From Plumapathes pennacea (Eukaryota; Cnidaria; Anthozoa; Antipatharia; Myriopathidae): DNA of 64,000 nt. Of the stretch, positions 27,234-38,468 are shown in pieces (position 1 is the first letter of the stretch; each line of letters opens with the position of its first letter). The notes beneath the pieces are model-generated. The model saw only the letters and a program-made list of their open reading frames with translations. It did no database searches and was not told the origin of the DNA. The stretch lies in the NCBI GenBank assembly GCA_964036295.1, contig OZ038471.1, positions 627,501 through 691,500 on the forward strand. Direction: 5' to 3'. Both the position numbers and the translations under genes were made by a program.

Positions 27234-29650
27234 ATCATCATGACTAGACAGCAGTGGTGAGTTTACAGTAGTTGGCTTAGTAAGTCATTGCTATTAGAGC
27301 GGTTTTCGGATGACTGTCGAAAGTAATATTGTGATTGCTTTGGTTTTGCGTTTGCTTCGCTTTCGGATTGGTCCACATGAGTTTGTCAGCATGCTCAGCC
27401 AATCAGGAACAAAACCAAAACCAAAACCAAACACTTCTCACACAAGCAATGGCATGTACTCGCACTGCTGATTGGAAAGTAAAACCAAACGCAAATTACT
27501 TTGGCTTCCAATTGGCTGAACTGTTTTCTCTCAGTCTTTCTCAAAGTCTGCATCCTCTAATTTTGTCTAGGTCAGTGTCTCTGTGAAGGAACTAAATCAA
27601 TGCATTTCTTTTATCTAGGGGTTTGTACCACTGCATCCCCAACTCTTTGTACATGTATTGAAGTCTTAGAAGTTCAGACTTGTTGTAGTTAGAATATTTC
27701 ATAAGTTCTGATGTTGCATGTAGTTGTGTATGTACTTGATTTTAAAATTCTTCATTGTAATGTTACATCAAAATAAACAGTTTCTTGTCACCAGAGTGTG
27801 CCTTCGTTTGTCTGAGACAAATCTAGCGGCAGGAAATAGTCCAAAACTCAAGAGAAAGAGCAGACTTTGGGTATACTGTAGGAAATTTCCAAATTATTCA
27901 TTTTTATCAACATGGTTTAGAGAATATGCAATTTTGACTTGGGAGTGGACTGGACACTACATCATACAACAACAAAGCAAACAACTAAAGATCTGATCAA
28001 GTTTTTTATGATATATTTAATTTCTGAAACATGCTGTATGGTAATAATAATAATACATGGCTGTGGAGATGAGTGAATAAAATAGAAAAAACAAAAAACA
28101 AAAAACAAAAAACAAAAACATGAATATAAATTATACACTAATAAAACTTGTTTGAGGAATTTGGGACTTGACTATTCAGCAACCCCAGAGAGCTAGAGGA
28201 GGTGTTATCAAAGCCTGTCTTACAGGCAGTATGATTTACAGGAGGTCACTTCATGTGAGATTATTTTGCAAATGACTTATTTAGCTCAGCCAGCTCTATT
28301 TCACAGTAATTATTCTGTAGATGTGTACAAACAATAACAAGATAGAAGAGTGTGGCATCTTAAAATTATCAGCTCCACGATAGTATTTTTAAAAGTAAAT
28401 GGACAGACTTCTGTATAAGAAATTGTACCATTCACCAAATTCAATTTGGTTATAAAATACTGTTGTTCAAAGCAGGTTTCAGTGTTGCCATCACTGAATA
28501 TTTAGATCTGAGCAAGTTTAAAAGGAGGGGCAAAAACACTGGTTTTGTTTTTCAACTACTTTTTATCTGTAAGGGTTGCAGAATTAGTGCCTTAAATTTT
28601 CAACAACTTTTGAAGCTCTTCTTGAGAAAAATACTTTACTTCTAATATTTTCACATCATATTATTGTAAAAATGTCAACATTTACAAGCATCTATCAAAA
28701 GATAAAATTAAGTGTGACTTGGAATCAGCCATGGAATAACTGCACTTCTTTACATGTTTAACAATATTTCTATGATCACAATGCCATATTTCAATTTCTG
28801 GATGTTGTGACTCTCCAGAAAATGAGCTATCAAGACATTTTGGGGTTGAACCTTCTCCAACCATAATGCTGTATGCTCATACTTTTATTTTCATTAGGAA
28901 ACTTGTGATTGTCAATGCACCTATGTTTTGATTTGCTGTCACAAAATGAAAAAAGTAGCCTCGGATTGGATCTTCAAATTTCAGTCCCAAAAATAGCAGA
29001 TGTCAGAGCACAAAAGCACGATGGTGGATTTGAGGGAGATGCTCAAAGCTACGGCACAATTGAAGTATTTTACAAATACCTGTAACCATCAGACAACAGG
29101 CTGTACATGCCCTATCTTCTCTACTCTATCCATGTGGTGTTTATCAACTCTTAGCAGATACCAGTCTATCACTACCAACACTGAATCTCCAATCAATGCA
29201 CAACCATCAGCCATAAATGTAGTTTAGCATGGAGACATCTGCTGAATAATCTCGTGTTTGCCATCTGGACCCAGATCTATGCATAAGTGGCTGAAAGACA
29301 CTAGTATAAACTCTGACTACCATATTCACATCTTGGGAGCTAAAATAACATTCACTGTTACTTGCAATCTCTCACCCATACATTAACTAAAAAAATAAAT
29401 AATACTAATATAGTAATAATCATGATCATCAAAGTAGATTTTCTTTCCTAACAAAATTTACACCAGGCCAATAACAAGTTAATAATATTGTGAGACAAAT
29501 CTCCCTCATTTTGACTGGTCTCTACCCTTGTATCTTACTGTACACCAGTCCACAGGAAATATCTCTGATGGGTAGGCAGGGTGTGAATATTCCAGGGATC
29601 CTTGCCTCATGGCCTCCTGATCGACATAATTCTCTTTTTCCTCAGTACAT
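27234..29650. other. 3' UTRs of CRIP and TCF/LEF plus repeats
   Basis: Contains the CRIP 3' UTR to about 27790 and, on the minus strand, probably the long 3' UTR of TCF/LEF. A CCAATC-rich dispersed repeat occupies about 27330-27530 (second copy at 62.5 kb). The remaining frames are short and AT-rich. No additional gene recognised. Confidence 0.5.
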
Positions 29651-32600
29651 TTAACCTGGACTTCCCGGACTGTTTGTACTGACGGTAGACAAGTTGGTGC
29701 TTGTGTTTGTGTCAATATTTTCAATTTCTGATGGTCCTAAGCCTGTTGCCGCACCACAATCTTGCCCGTTGTTTCCTGCTATAAATCGAATGCATTTCTT
29801 TTTCCGCCTTGGAAAAGAAAAGAGAATACTAAATCAGATGATATATTATTATTATTATTATTAGGGGTGGCAAAAATGGTACCTAGAAAATCCCGGGTCT
29901 CTGAAAGCTTTGGTCCACTACACTATCATGAGGTCTTACCGGCACGGCTTGCACCACTCATGCTGTCGATCAAGACCATATCTGGCACGACACTTCTTGG
30001 GATTTGTGATTTCTGTCAGAAGCAGATGGTATACAGTAATATTAGTATAGGCAGACAGAATTTCTTCTGTCTGCATGTTTGGCTCTTTGTCGGTCTCTGT
30101 TTATCTGTCTGTTGTCTTTCCTTTTGGCATTGCTCATGAATCCCAAAAGTAGTCAACTTCAATTTTCTCTTTCAGTTTTTCACCAGAGATATATCATGTA
30201 GTAGGGAGAACTTGGCTTTTCATAACTTACTCAAATAAAAGCTAATTGAACTATCAATTCTCACTCTAACACTTATATATTTTCTTTTAGATGGTTGGGA
30301 GAATCTGTGCATGCATCAGTGTGATATACCTTGGGATTTGTCTCTCTTTCTCTTCTTCTTCTTTCCTTGTTGAGCATAGTTATCTCTGGCACTCCAGCCT
30401 GGATAAAGCTGCATGTGTAGTTGTCTCTCTTTCCTGGCCATTTCATAGTATTTGGCCTGTTCCCCTCTGTCTAGCGCGTGCCACTGAAAAGAAACCAAAC
30501 AAAACCAGCATTTTAGTCAACATACCTTAGTTTGCCAGGAAACAAGATCTTCACAGAGCAACGTGCACACCAACATATCTAATTCACAGTGGAACCCAAA
30601 CCATAACTCTCACCTAACCATAACTCTAAACCTAATCCTAACCATAACTCTAAACCTAATCCTAACCATAACTCTGGCTTAGAGTTAGGATACGAGCTGG
30701 AGCTGGATTTGTTGATTCTGGCTACAAGACCATAGATTATCAATGACCACAAGATTGAGAAATCAGAAAATGAGGGAGTAACTTCAAGACCAATCAGCCA
30801 AACACACACATCTCAAGGCCACTATCACAAAACAGCATCAGACTTCAGAAAACTGTGCTTCAGAACAGTGAAAGGATGCTTTTTTTTGCCACGAGGACCA
30901 AATGAATTTAAAAAAACCATTGCTATGTGGCCATGGTGTTTGGCGTAAAATAATTTTAGTCAAAGAAAACCCCTCGAAAAGCATTCTGAAGACTCGGGAA
31001 GCACACAAAGAAATCCTTCAAACAAGTAATTACCCGTTTTCCAAGTATTTGGTTGATCGCCGCACTTTCTTTTAGGGTGCATTCTGATACAACCTTGGAT
31101 CGCATGTCCTTCATGTAAAGCATGAAGGCATTAAGTGGCTTCTTGACGTGGGATAGTTTGGCTTTATGACCATCTCTGCCACTTACTGCATTTTCCATCC
31201 CTGGCGGTGACGTCATGTGCAGATTTTGTGATGATAACGAACTGAAGGTGAGAGGGAACGATGCCATAATTTGTAAAGTGTTGAAATACAAATGTGACCA
31301 TTCAGATGAAAGCTGTGGAGTGTTACATAAACATGCTCATGGTGCTGCTACATTACCAAATTTTGAAATTAAAGACCAAATTTCCGGACCCAGTTTAGTA
31401 AAAGCCATTACCTTCCGCCCATACAGACAGCTGGTCCTCGATTCATGACAGTTTGATTTGGCGGTGGTGGCGGTGCACAACGCAAAGGTGTCCTTGGATC
31501 AGCGGTCATGTTTGGGTGACTTAGTCTCGGTATTGCAGCTGACGTGGCCGTGACTGGGTTTGGGTAGTTGGGTGGGTATTGCGATGATGGTTGACCCATC
31601 ACAGCTCCACGTGGCGGCCTTAACATGACAGAAGTCCCATAGTTAGATTAATAAAATTATGTCACTCACAAACTAATATACAAGAAAATCTGACCACTTT
31701 TGGGACTAAAAGGGTTAAAACATCCATGGTGTCTAAAACAAAAAAATAAAAAAATAAAAAATATTAATAATAACAATATAACATTAATTTCTTTGGGACT
31801 GTAGATTGCTCTTCAAAAACTGTTCTGGTTCAAACTAGAAAGTCATCGAAGCAAGATTCTAGTAGCTTACCACATGGGAGGGTCGTAGTGGTATCTTTCA
31901 GGTTTGACCCCTGGGTACATGGGGTATTGGTACTGTCCTGGTGTAAAACCCTGGTGTGCAGGATGGAATATTCCTGAAGAGCCATGGCCTCTGTGCACTG
32001 GATGTTTTCGCATCCCGTCTCCTGATTGGTGGTATCCGGAGCGAGTGTTTGAGTTGAGGTGCTCATTATAGCGATCAGGGAATGAAAGCAGTTGAGCAAT
32101 TGGTGCAGAACTTGCATCTGATGAAGATTTGGGGACTTCCTGACCATGGAAAACAGAAGCCTTTAGTAATAAATAGTTTAGACACAATTACTGCACCCTC
32201 TATGTGTCACTGATTTATGGTAGCACGTGGCATGTCTGGCTGAGAGCAGAGATGAATCTGGCTAGTTTGCCCTGCAGTGAATTACAAATGGCAAATGCCT
32301 CCAAGGCAAATTTGAACTCAGCTATTTTCTGAAACCTATCACCTGATGTTATTCTTTCAGAAAAAGGCTGCAGGTACTTGCACCACCCCTCACATCACAT
32401 CACAAAAACGAGTAATTAGGGTACCTCATTAATGCCACTCCCCTCCCCTAAGAAAAAAATAAATTGCTGGAACATACAAAGCTCTCTTTGTAAATGATTA
32501 CAGAAAATTCCTGAAACGACCAAACCACGACACACTCAGTGTTTGGATAACTTGGGAAACTTGTGGCAGTCTTTCCTGCTCTTTAAAAAAGAACAGGAGG

Positions 32601-33867
32601 ACTATCTGATGTAAAGGTACAGTAGACGTATTAAAGACGGCATCATCAAAGTTTCCAACGTTCACAGCTCAATAAACGTTGTGCTATCAAAAACCGGAAG
32701 TTAATTTTTCATGTATTTTTTTAAACATTTTGGCGTACAGAGCGAAATAACGAGAGGAGGTTTTCCCGTGAAGAAAACAGAAAATGGTTCTTCCCTCAGC
32801 CTGGTTTGTTTACATCCCGCAAGCGGTCGGCTGTGCGCGCGGCTCACGATTGAAAAGCACGCATTCACCGAAGCAAAACATAAAAAGATTTTTGCAAGCC
32901 CAGAACTATCATGCATGTTTAGATTTCTTTGTGAGTCTTGTTCAAGAATCAAAGAGGCCAACGACAAGTGACAGAGCTGAATTATAAAATTATCAAAAAC
33001 CTAATTTTTTTTTTGAGAGAGATATTCTCTTGTAACGAGTGCTCCGAGCGAGAGAATGTTTCTGTAGCCGGGTAAACTTTTTGGACTCACTGAACACGAA
33101 GAGAAATCTGATCCAATCATCATGAGCTGTGTTAGGCTGTCAACATTCACCCACGAATTTCTGAACACACTTGCCGCAAGATTTAAAACCTCCGTAATTT
33201 AATTTCAAACCTTCATAAAACCTTTATAAAATTCAGTTTTGGGTTGCAATCTTCGTAAAGACTGTCCCAGGAATTTCCAAGGCCACTCATTCGTCAACCA
33301 GTCGATATCGACACTGATGACTGGCGGTCCCTTTGAGTGTTTATACCGCGAAGCGAGAAAATTTAAAATCGGAGCAAATAAAATGCCACAGCCTACATTC
33401 ACAGACCCCAAACGAAGAAGTTTTAGGCACAGTTTAACATAAGAATCCACAAAACCTGAGGGAACGCTCGTGTGGAAAGGAAGTATATTTTTCTTGGGAA
33501 AATATGAGTTTATTTACTATTTCCCTAAACAATATGATTCCATAAATCAACCGCTTTGAAGGTTGCCGCAACCGCGGGTAAGCAAAAGTATCTAACCGTG
33601 CTGGAGAGCGATTGACAATGCACCACACGGCAAACTATGACACAATGAATTCAACAAATCGACGCAATGAGAGGAGAAAAAAAGGCCGTGCCACAGCACA
33701 CCTACCTCGGAGTTTTCTGTCTCTCTCTTGATCAAATCGCTTTTGATATCATTCACGAGGTCAACCGGACCTCCATTCTCTCCGTCCTCTCCATCTTCTT
33801 GCTTGTATTCCTTCACTTCGTCATCTGCGCCATAATCATCTGTGGAACTATTGGGGAGCTGAGGCAT
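29651..33867 (-). CDS. TCF: TCF/LEF HMG-box transcription factor with C-clamp (Wnt effector)
   Basis: Nuclear effector of Wnt/beta-catenin signalling. Seven coding exons: 33706-33867, 31871-32139, 31412-31618, 31034-31241, 30330-30483, 29940-30012 and 29651-29807; all phases agree, 409 residues. The N terminus [20 protein letters not shown] is the beta-catenin-binding region. The middle is Pro/Tyr/His-rich. The HMG box begins [20 protein letters not shown], continues INQILGKR, and crosses to [20 protein letters not shown], followed by the basic tail [10 protein letters not shown]. The C-clamp, a second DNA-reading domain, is [20 protein letters not shown] then RRKKKCIRF, with its four Cys present. 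This is a C-clamp (E-type) isoform arrangement, normal for the single invertebrate TCF. ATG 33865-33867 was chosen because MPQL is the family's universal start. The stop TAA is at 29651-29653. Confidence 0.95.
30147..30312. mobile_element. Truncated copy of the TTAA-bounded MITE family
   Basis: Shares long stretches (GTCAACTTCAATTTTCTC, CACCAGAGATATATCAT, TTGGGAGAATCTG) with the full-length elements at 48.5 and 55.2 kb, but both termini are worn. It lies in a TCF/LEF intron. Confidence 0.75.
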
Positions 33868-36800
33868 CTTCGCCTCTTTGGCGACGTATAACGTGAGCTT
33901 GGTTGTTTGGTACGAATTTCTCCCGACTTCAATCTGTTGTACTGGTATATGAGATCCACAGACACTGCGGCAACTCAAAGGAAAACTTCAAAGCGAGCCG
34001 CTCAATTGATTGACAGCACTTAATCAGCCGATCATAGATGAAGGCCAATCACAGATGAGTACACGTGCTACGTCACTGTAATTATATTTCCTGCATTCTT
34101 GATGCCAGGCCAGCCTTTGAGTGGAGCGGTTTCTCTTGGCGGTATTTCACACCTCTATTTTACGTTTTGTAGAGTTTTGCTCCAGTGCTGTGCGATATTG
34201 GATATGTCGCCAACACACAGTGATTTCAGTTTCCTTGTTAAACGATTAGCTTGCTATTTCCGAACGAACAGCTTACTGTGTTGTGAGATTATTAAAGGCT
34301 TGATGATACCAGCAATCTACTAATGCCTAAAGAATTCTTTGCAATCACCTCGATCACGTACTGAAAGGGAAAGACAGCCACACACCTCGTCCGTAACACA
34401 GGAAAATGTTTCAAAGGGATAAAAGCAGCTTTCGTGTTTTTTTATTCACGTAATCGCTTAAATTCTCTTTCCGAATGAAAAAACCGGAACACAAAGGGCG
34501 GAATCGAAAAGGATGCTATTGGAACATCGTAAAACCGGAAGTGAAGCTACAGGAAGGACCGAATGGGCTTCCAAGCCTTGCCGCCCCAGCGGAACGCGTG
34601 GACAACACTATCGAATGTACACGTGTATAATCACACGATATCACTGCAGAAATGGACGATTTCGGCAGGCGAGAGAGCGAGAGAAAAGGTGTAGAAGAGT
34701 CACCATGCACCTGTGTAATGTGACTCCAATGAGAATCACAAACAGAGCAAATAACATGGTCAGCCGAAAGACTGTTTTATGCCCACGTGGTAAGGCCAAG
34801 GACATATTAAAATGTATCTGCCTTCAAATTCTGAAATAATGAAGATTTAAAAACGTGAAAGTTCAGGTTCAAAACCAACGCATTCTTTGATTTCCCAAAA
34901 GAAAGACCGAAGCGAAACACTATGTACGATTTGGAGCAATTATAATCAAATTACAAAACCATTTGCCCTGAAAGATAGCTTCTCTTGCCTTAAATACAGA
35001 CGGATTAGTTGTCGCCACTGTCGGCAGGAAAGATACTCTCAGCCGGATTGTCTGCTAGACACAAACAAGTCTCGTCTAGCATCTCAAAAAAGAAAAAAAA
35101 AAACTCTTGAAAATGGCACCCCGTTCGGAGGGCAGTGACCTCGTACGAGTTTGAGTAAAAAGCCTTCACGGTCAGGGTTACTTAGTTCTTATTTCAAAAC
35201 AACTCAGGAAATTGCCATATCAAGCGATCAAAGGTACCGCCACGTTGATTCATATCGCTATTATACCAAGTGTCAAAAAGGCTCGAGAGAAGTGTGCGGC
35301 AAACACAAATCAGCTGACTCAATGAAAAAAGCTGCGATATATTAAAAGCGGTAAAGTCTAATTAAGCTTTATTTTCTTGTTGGCAAAACACTTCTTGTCA
35401 TTGCTGACTAGCCCACTTAATTAAAAGTGTTGGAAGCGATGTAAAAGTTTTTCGATCTTGTTAGACTCTTTGGGGTGTTTTTTTTTTTCAGGTGAACGTC
35501 ACGCAATTCGGGTGGGCTACGTGTCCCTGTCAATATAAGTCTCAGCTTAGAACAGTTGTTTGTTTTTTCGTTCAGCGATGCCCACGCAAATCGGTAACAC
35601 GTGGCTGAGCAAAAAAGAAGGAACAAGAACCACATTTAAAAAAGAAACATGCTCGCTCCCGCATCGCTACTGAAGACGTTTGAATATTGTATTCCACAAG
35701 TTAATATTCATCTGCTCAACTATACTTAAAGTAACCAATATCTTGAGTTTTTTAGTGCCCTTTCACCAATACTTTGATGTTGTCACTTAATAAACATGAC
35801 GACAAATGGTTTGGTTCATTTATTGCTGGCCTGATTGAATCGTTTCTTCGGTTTTGATGTTTTTGCTTCCACTGCAGACGATTTTGAAACAACCAATACG
35901 TGACCAAAATCAGAAAATCGAGGAAAAAACACCCGAAAATATCGAAGATGAAAAACGACGGGAATGTGCCTAAGATATCGACGACTCTGTAATCTTCGGC
36001 TTCGTTTTCTCCGGCAGAATGTACATCGACAGGTAGAACGGGACAAACGAAAAAAGCTTTTAAAATCTTTCAGCTGTGCAGATGACGACGTAACCTGGGC
36101 GTTTATGGGAGATACGCACAACACAAACTACAGCATAGCGAAAGAAAAGTGGCCCAAACAACAACGAAACCATCGCTACAGCACAACAGAAGTAAAAGGA
36201 CACCCTGACACAATACAAACACAACTATACGGTACAATGTAAGTAAAACTACAGGTGTATCACTACAAAACTAAAACCCAATAAAACATGAGGACAATAC
36301 ACTAACATAAACTAGAGTATTCCTATGTGTGTACGATATTATAGCGCGATGAACTGACCCAACATTCAAAAAAGTTTTGCAGTGAAAATGATCAGTAGCA
36401 ACCAGCGAGCAGTTGCGAAGAAAGCAAGGCTTCCTTAAGGCCCTGTTTATAGTGAAAACAAGTTAACCCGGGGACTTGAGCCACCCTTCTCCCCGAGTCA
36501 CCTTGGGCGCGCCAACTATTCATACATTTCTTTAAAAATTGAAGCGAGCGTTTACATGGCAAAGTGATATAAACAGGGCTTAAGTGTGACGACCACTTAC
36601 AACACAACACAACAACGTAAATGACTTGCATGAGCTGAGTGTTTCCATAACACCGCCAAAAATTGAAGTCCAAAGACCGACTTTTCATTAATCCAATCAC
36701 CATACCATATAGACATATAGAAAGCGGCATATTCGTTGCAATCAAGTCGAAGTCAAAACACTAAACGAGAATTCGGTTCTTTTTATTATCATCACCGGCT

Positions 36801-37797
36801 ATGTATTTCACGCATTCGGATCTCACAATGATCTCACGTTTAATCATCAAGATAAGAAGACTAAACGACGAATTCGCAAAATAATAATAATAATAATAAA
36901 AAAAAAAAAAAAATTGGGCATTTTAAGCTGGATTGTACCAGTCTTTTCTTACTTTCCGCCACCAGGTGGCATAAAGTCTGAATTAATTACTTCTAGCCAT
37001 TTGGCACATATTAGTTTGGGCTAAATCTGGATTAACTCTAACACGTAAAATGAACTGGCCAAATACTGACTTTCATTCAAAAATGCAGAAAAGAATACAC
37101 TGTCCAGAATACACTTTAATTTCAAACCGTAGCGGAGAGCCAAATTTCTTGCTTTTCACACAAAAAACAAACAGACAAACAAACAGAACAAACAGAACAA
37201 ACAAACAAACAAAAAAAAAGACAGTTGCTCCGACGGAAAGCGAACGCTCAGTCAGCTGTCACCAAATAGTAGGTTGTTTTTATCAACATTACGAGCTGGT
37301 TATCAAATATCGGTGTCTTTGCTACACATGCATGTCGCTACGAAAACTAAACTACAGCACAAATAACCAACAATTAATATGCTCACATAGCTTATCCTTA
37401 GTTCACCACCATAAAAAATTAAACTTAAAGCCGCAAAAAAGGCAAGGAAACTGCTCCACCCACTGCGAAGTTTGGTACGTCCACCCAACCTGACCTGCTA
37501 CAAACCGAAGTAGTTTTCTATGCAAATGTGAGTTTGAACAAAGTCAACACAAGTTGAATCAAGTGGGTGTTCAAATGATAACCTAGTTGAACCCAAGTCA
37601 AAAACTTGGGGGGGTTGACTTGGGAGAATGTTTGACCAGGGACTACGGTATATGTAATCTTTTTTTGGTCAGGGCTTTCGCTACAGATGTCGTCTTATAG
37701 CTTGATTTGTTATTATTTGTTGCATTTCTTTGAAGGTTATGGAAAAGCTAACTCTTTTTTGGAAAGTTCATCCTTCCACACTGATAATACAATTTAT
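33868..37797. other. Intergenic region upstream of TCF/LEF, no recognised gene
   Basis: Should contain the TCF/LEF promoter and 5' UTR. No conserved domain was found in any frame; open frames of 60-147 codons lack familiar motifs. One MITE (36439-36579) is present. A small hairpin of the fold-back type with the loop AACGAGTGCTCCGAGCGAG lies just before this region, at about 33018-33062 inside TCF intron 1. Confidence 0.45.
36439..36579. mobile_element. Short MITE with GGCCCTGTTTAT ends
   Basis: About 141 bp between GGCCCTGTTTATA and TATAAACAGGGC, flanked by TTAA on both sides (TTA or TTAA target duplication). The ends resemble those of the 391-bp element at 11,737, suggesting a shared transposase family. 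Confidence 0.75.
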
Positions 37798-38142
37798 GAT
37801 ATAGGCACGAGTGTTTTACTGGAAAATATACCGTGCGTAAAATCCATACGAAACTACATCCGGGACCCGAGTGGCGTATTTTCCATATCCTCACTAGTGA
37901 GGATATCATTTGCGTCATTTCTCGCTTGTGCACGGTTGTTTGTGCAATTTCTCGTAAAACACTTGTGTCTAATATAATAAAAAGAAATTACACGGCGGCT
38001 TGAAGATATGGATTTTATTTTCTCGTCGTAAAAACAATATTTTACTCACTCGCGAAGCGCTCGTTCGTAAAATATTGTTTTTACCACTCGAAAATAAAAT
38101 TCATATCTTGCACCGCCGTGTAATATCCTCTATATAACATAT
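37798..38142. repeat. Bipartite fold-back element, copy 2
   Basis: Second copy of the element at 1348-1693 in the same orientation. Same order: palindrome 1 (CACGAGTGTTTTAC ... GTAAAACACTTGTGTC) and palindrome 2 with the loop CTCACTCGCGAAGCGCTC. Differences are scattered substitutions and small indels. Confidence 0.88.
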
Positions 38143-38212
38143 CCCTTACTTATATTCTATCTTTTTAAATGTTAATGTCCCACCACCCTGGATACCAGAG
38201 TAATCTTCTTTA

Positions 38213-38406
38213 GTAGAGTGATCAACTTCAATTTTCTCTTTCAATTTCTCACCAGAGATATATCATACAGTAAGGAGAACTTGGCTTTTGATACCTTGCT
38301 CAAATTACAGCAGATTGAACTATTAATTCTCACTACATCACTCATACACTTTCCTCTTAAAAAGTTGGGAGAATCTGCATTTTGATCTTGGAAGTGAAAG
38401 GGTTAA
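38213..38406. mobile_element. TTAA-bounded MITE, left end worn
   Basis: Matches the 48.5-kb and 55.2-kb elements across most of its length. The right end GAAGTGAAAGGGTTAA is intact; the left terminal inverted repeat is degraded. It lies directly downstream of VTI1A. Confidence 0.8.
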
Positions 38407-38468
38407 GACTAAATTATTCAAATTATAATAAAAGGCTATCTAGGTACCTGATACCTTGTCAGTACTGA

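Noticed and set aside
33592-33978. Longer TCF/LEF N terminus starting at 33978
   Set aside because: The additional residues before MPQL have no family similarity; MPQL is the conserved TCF start, so the upstream part is taken as 5' UTR.
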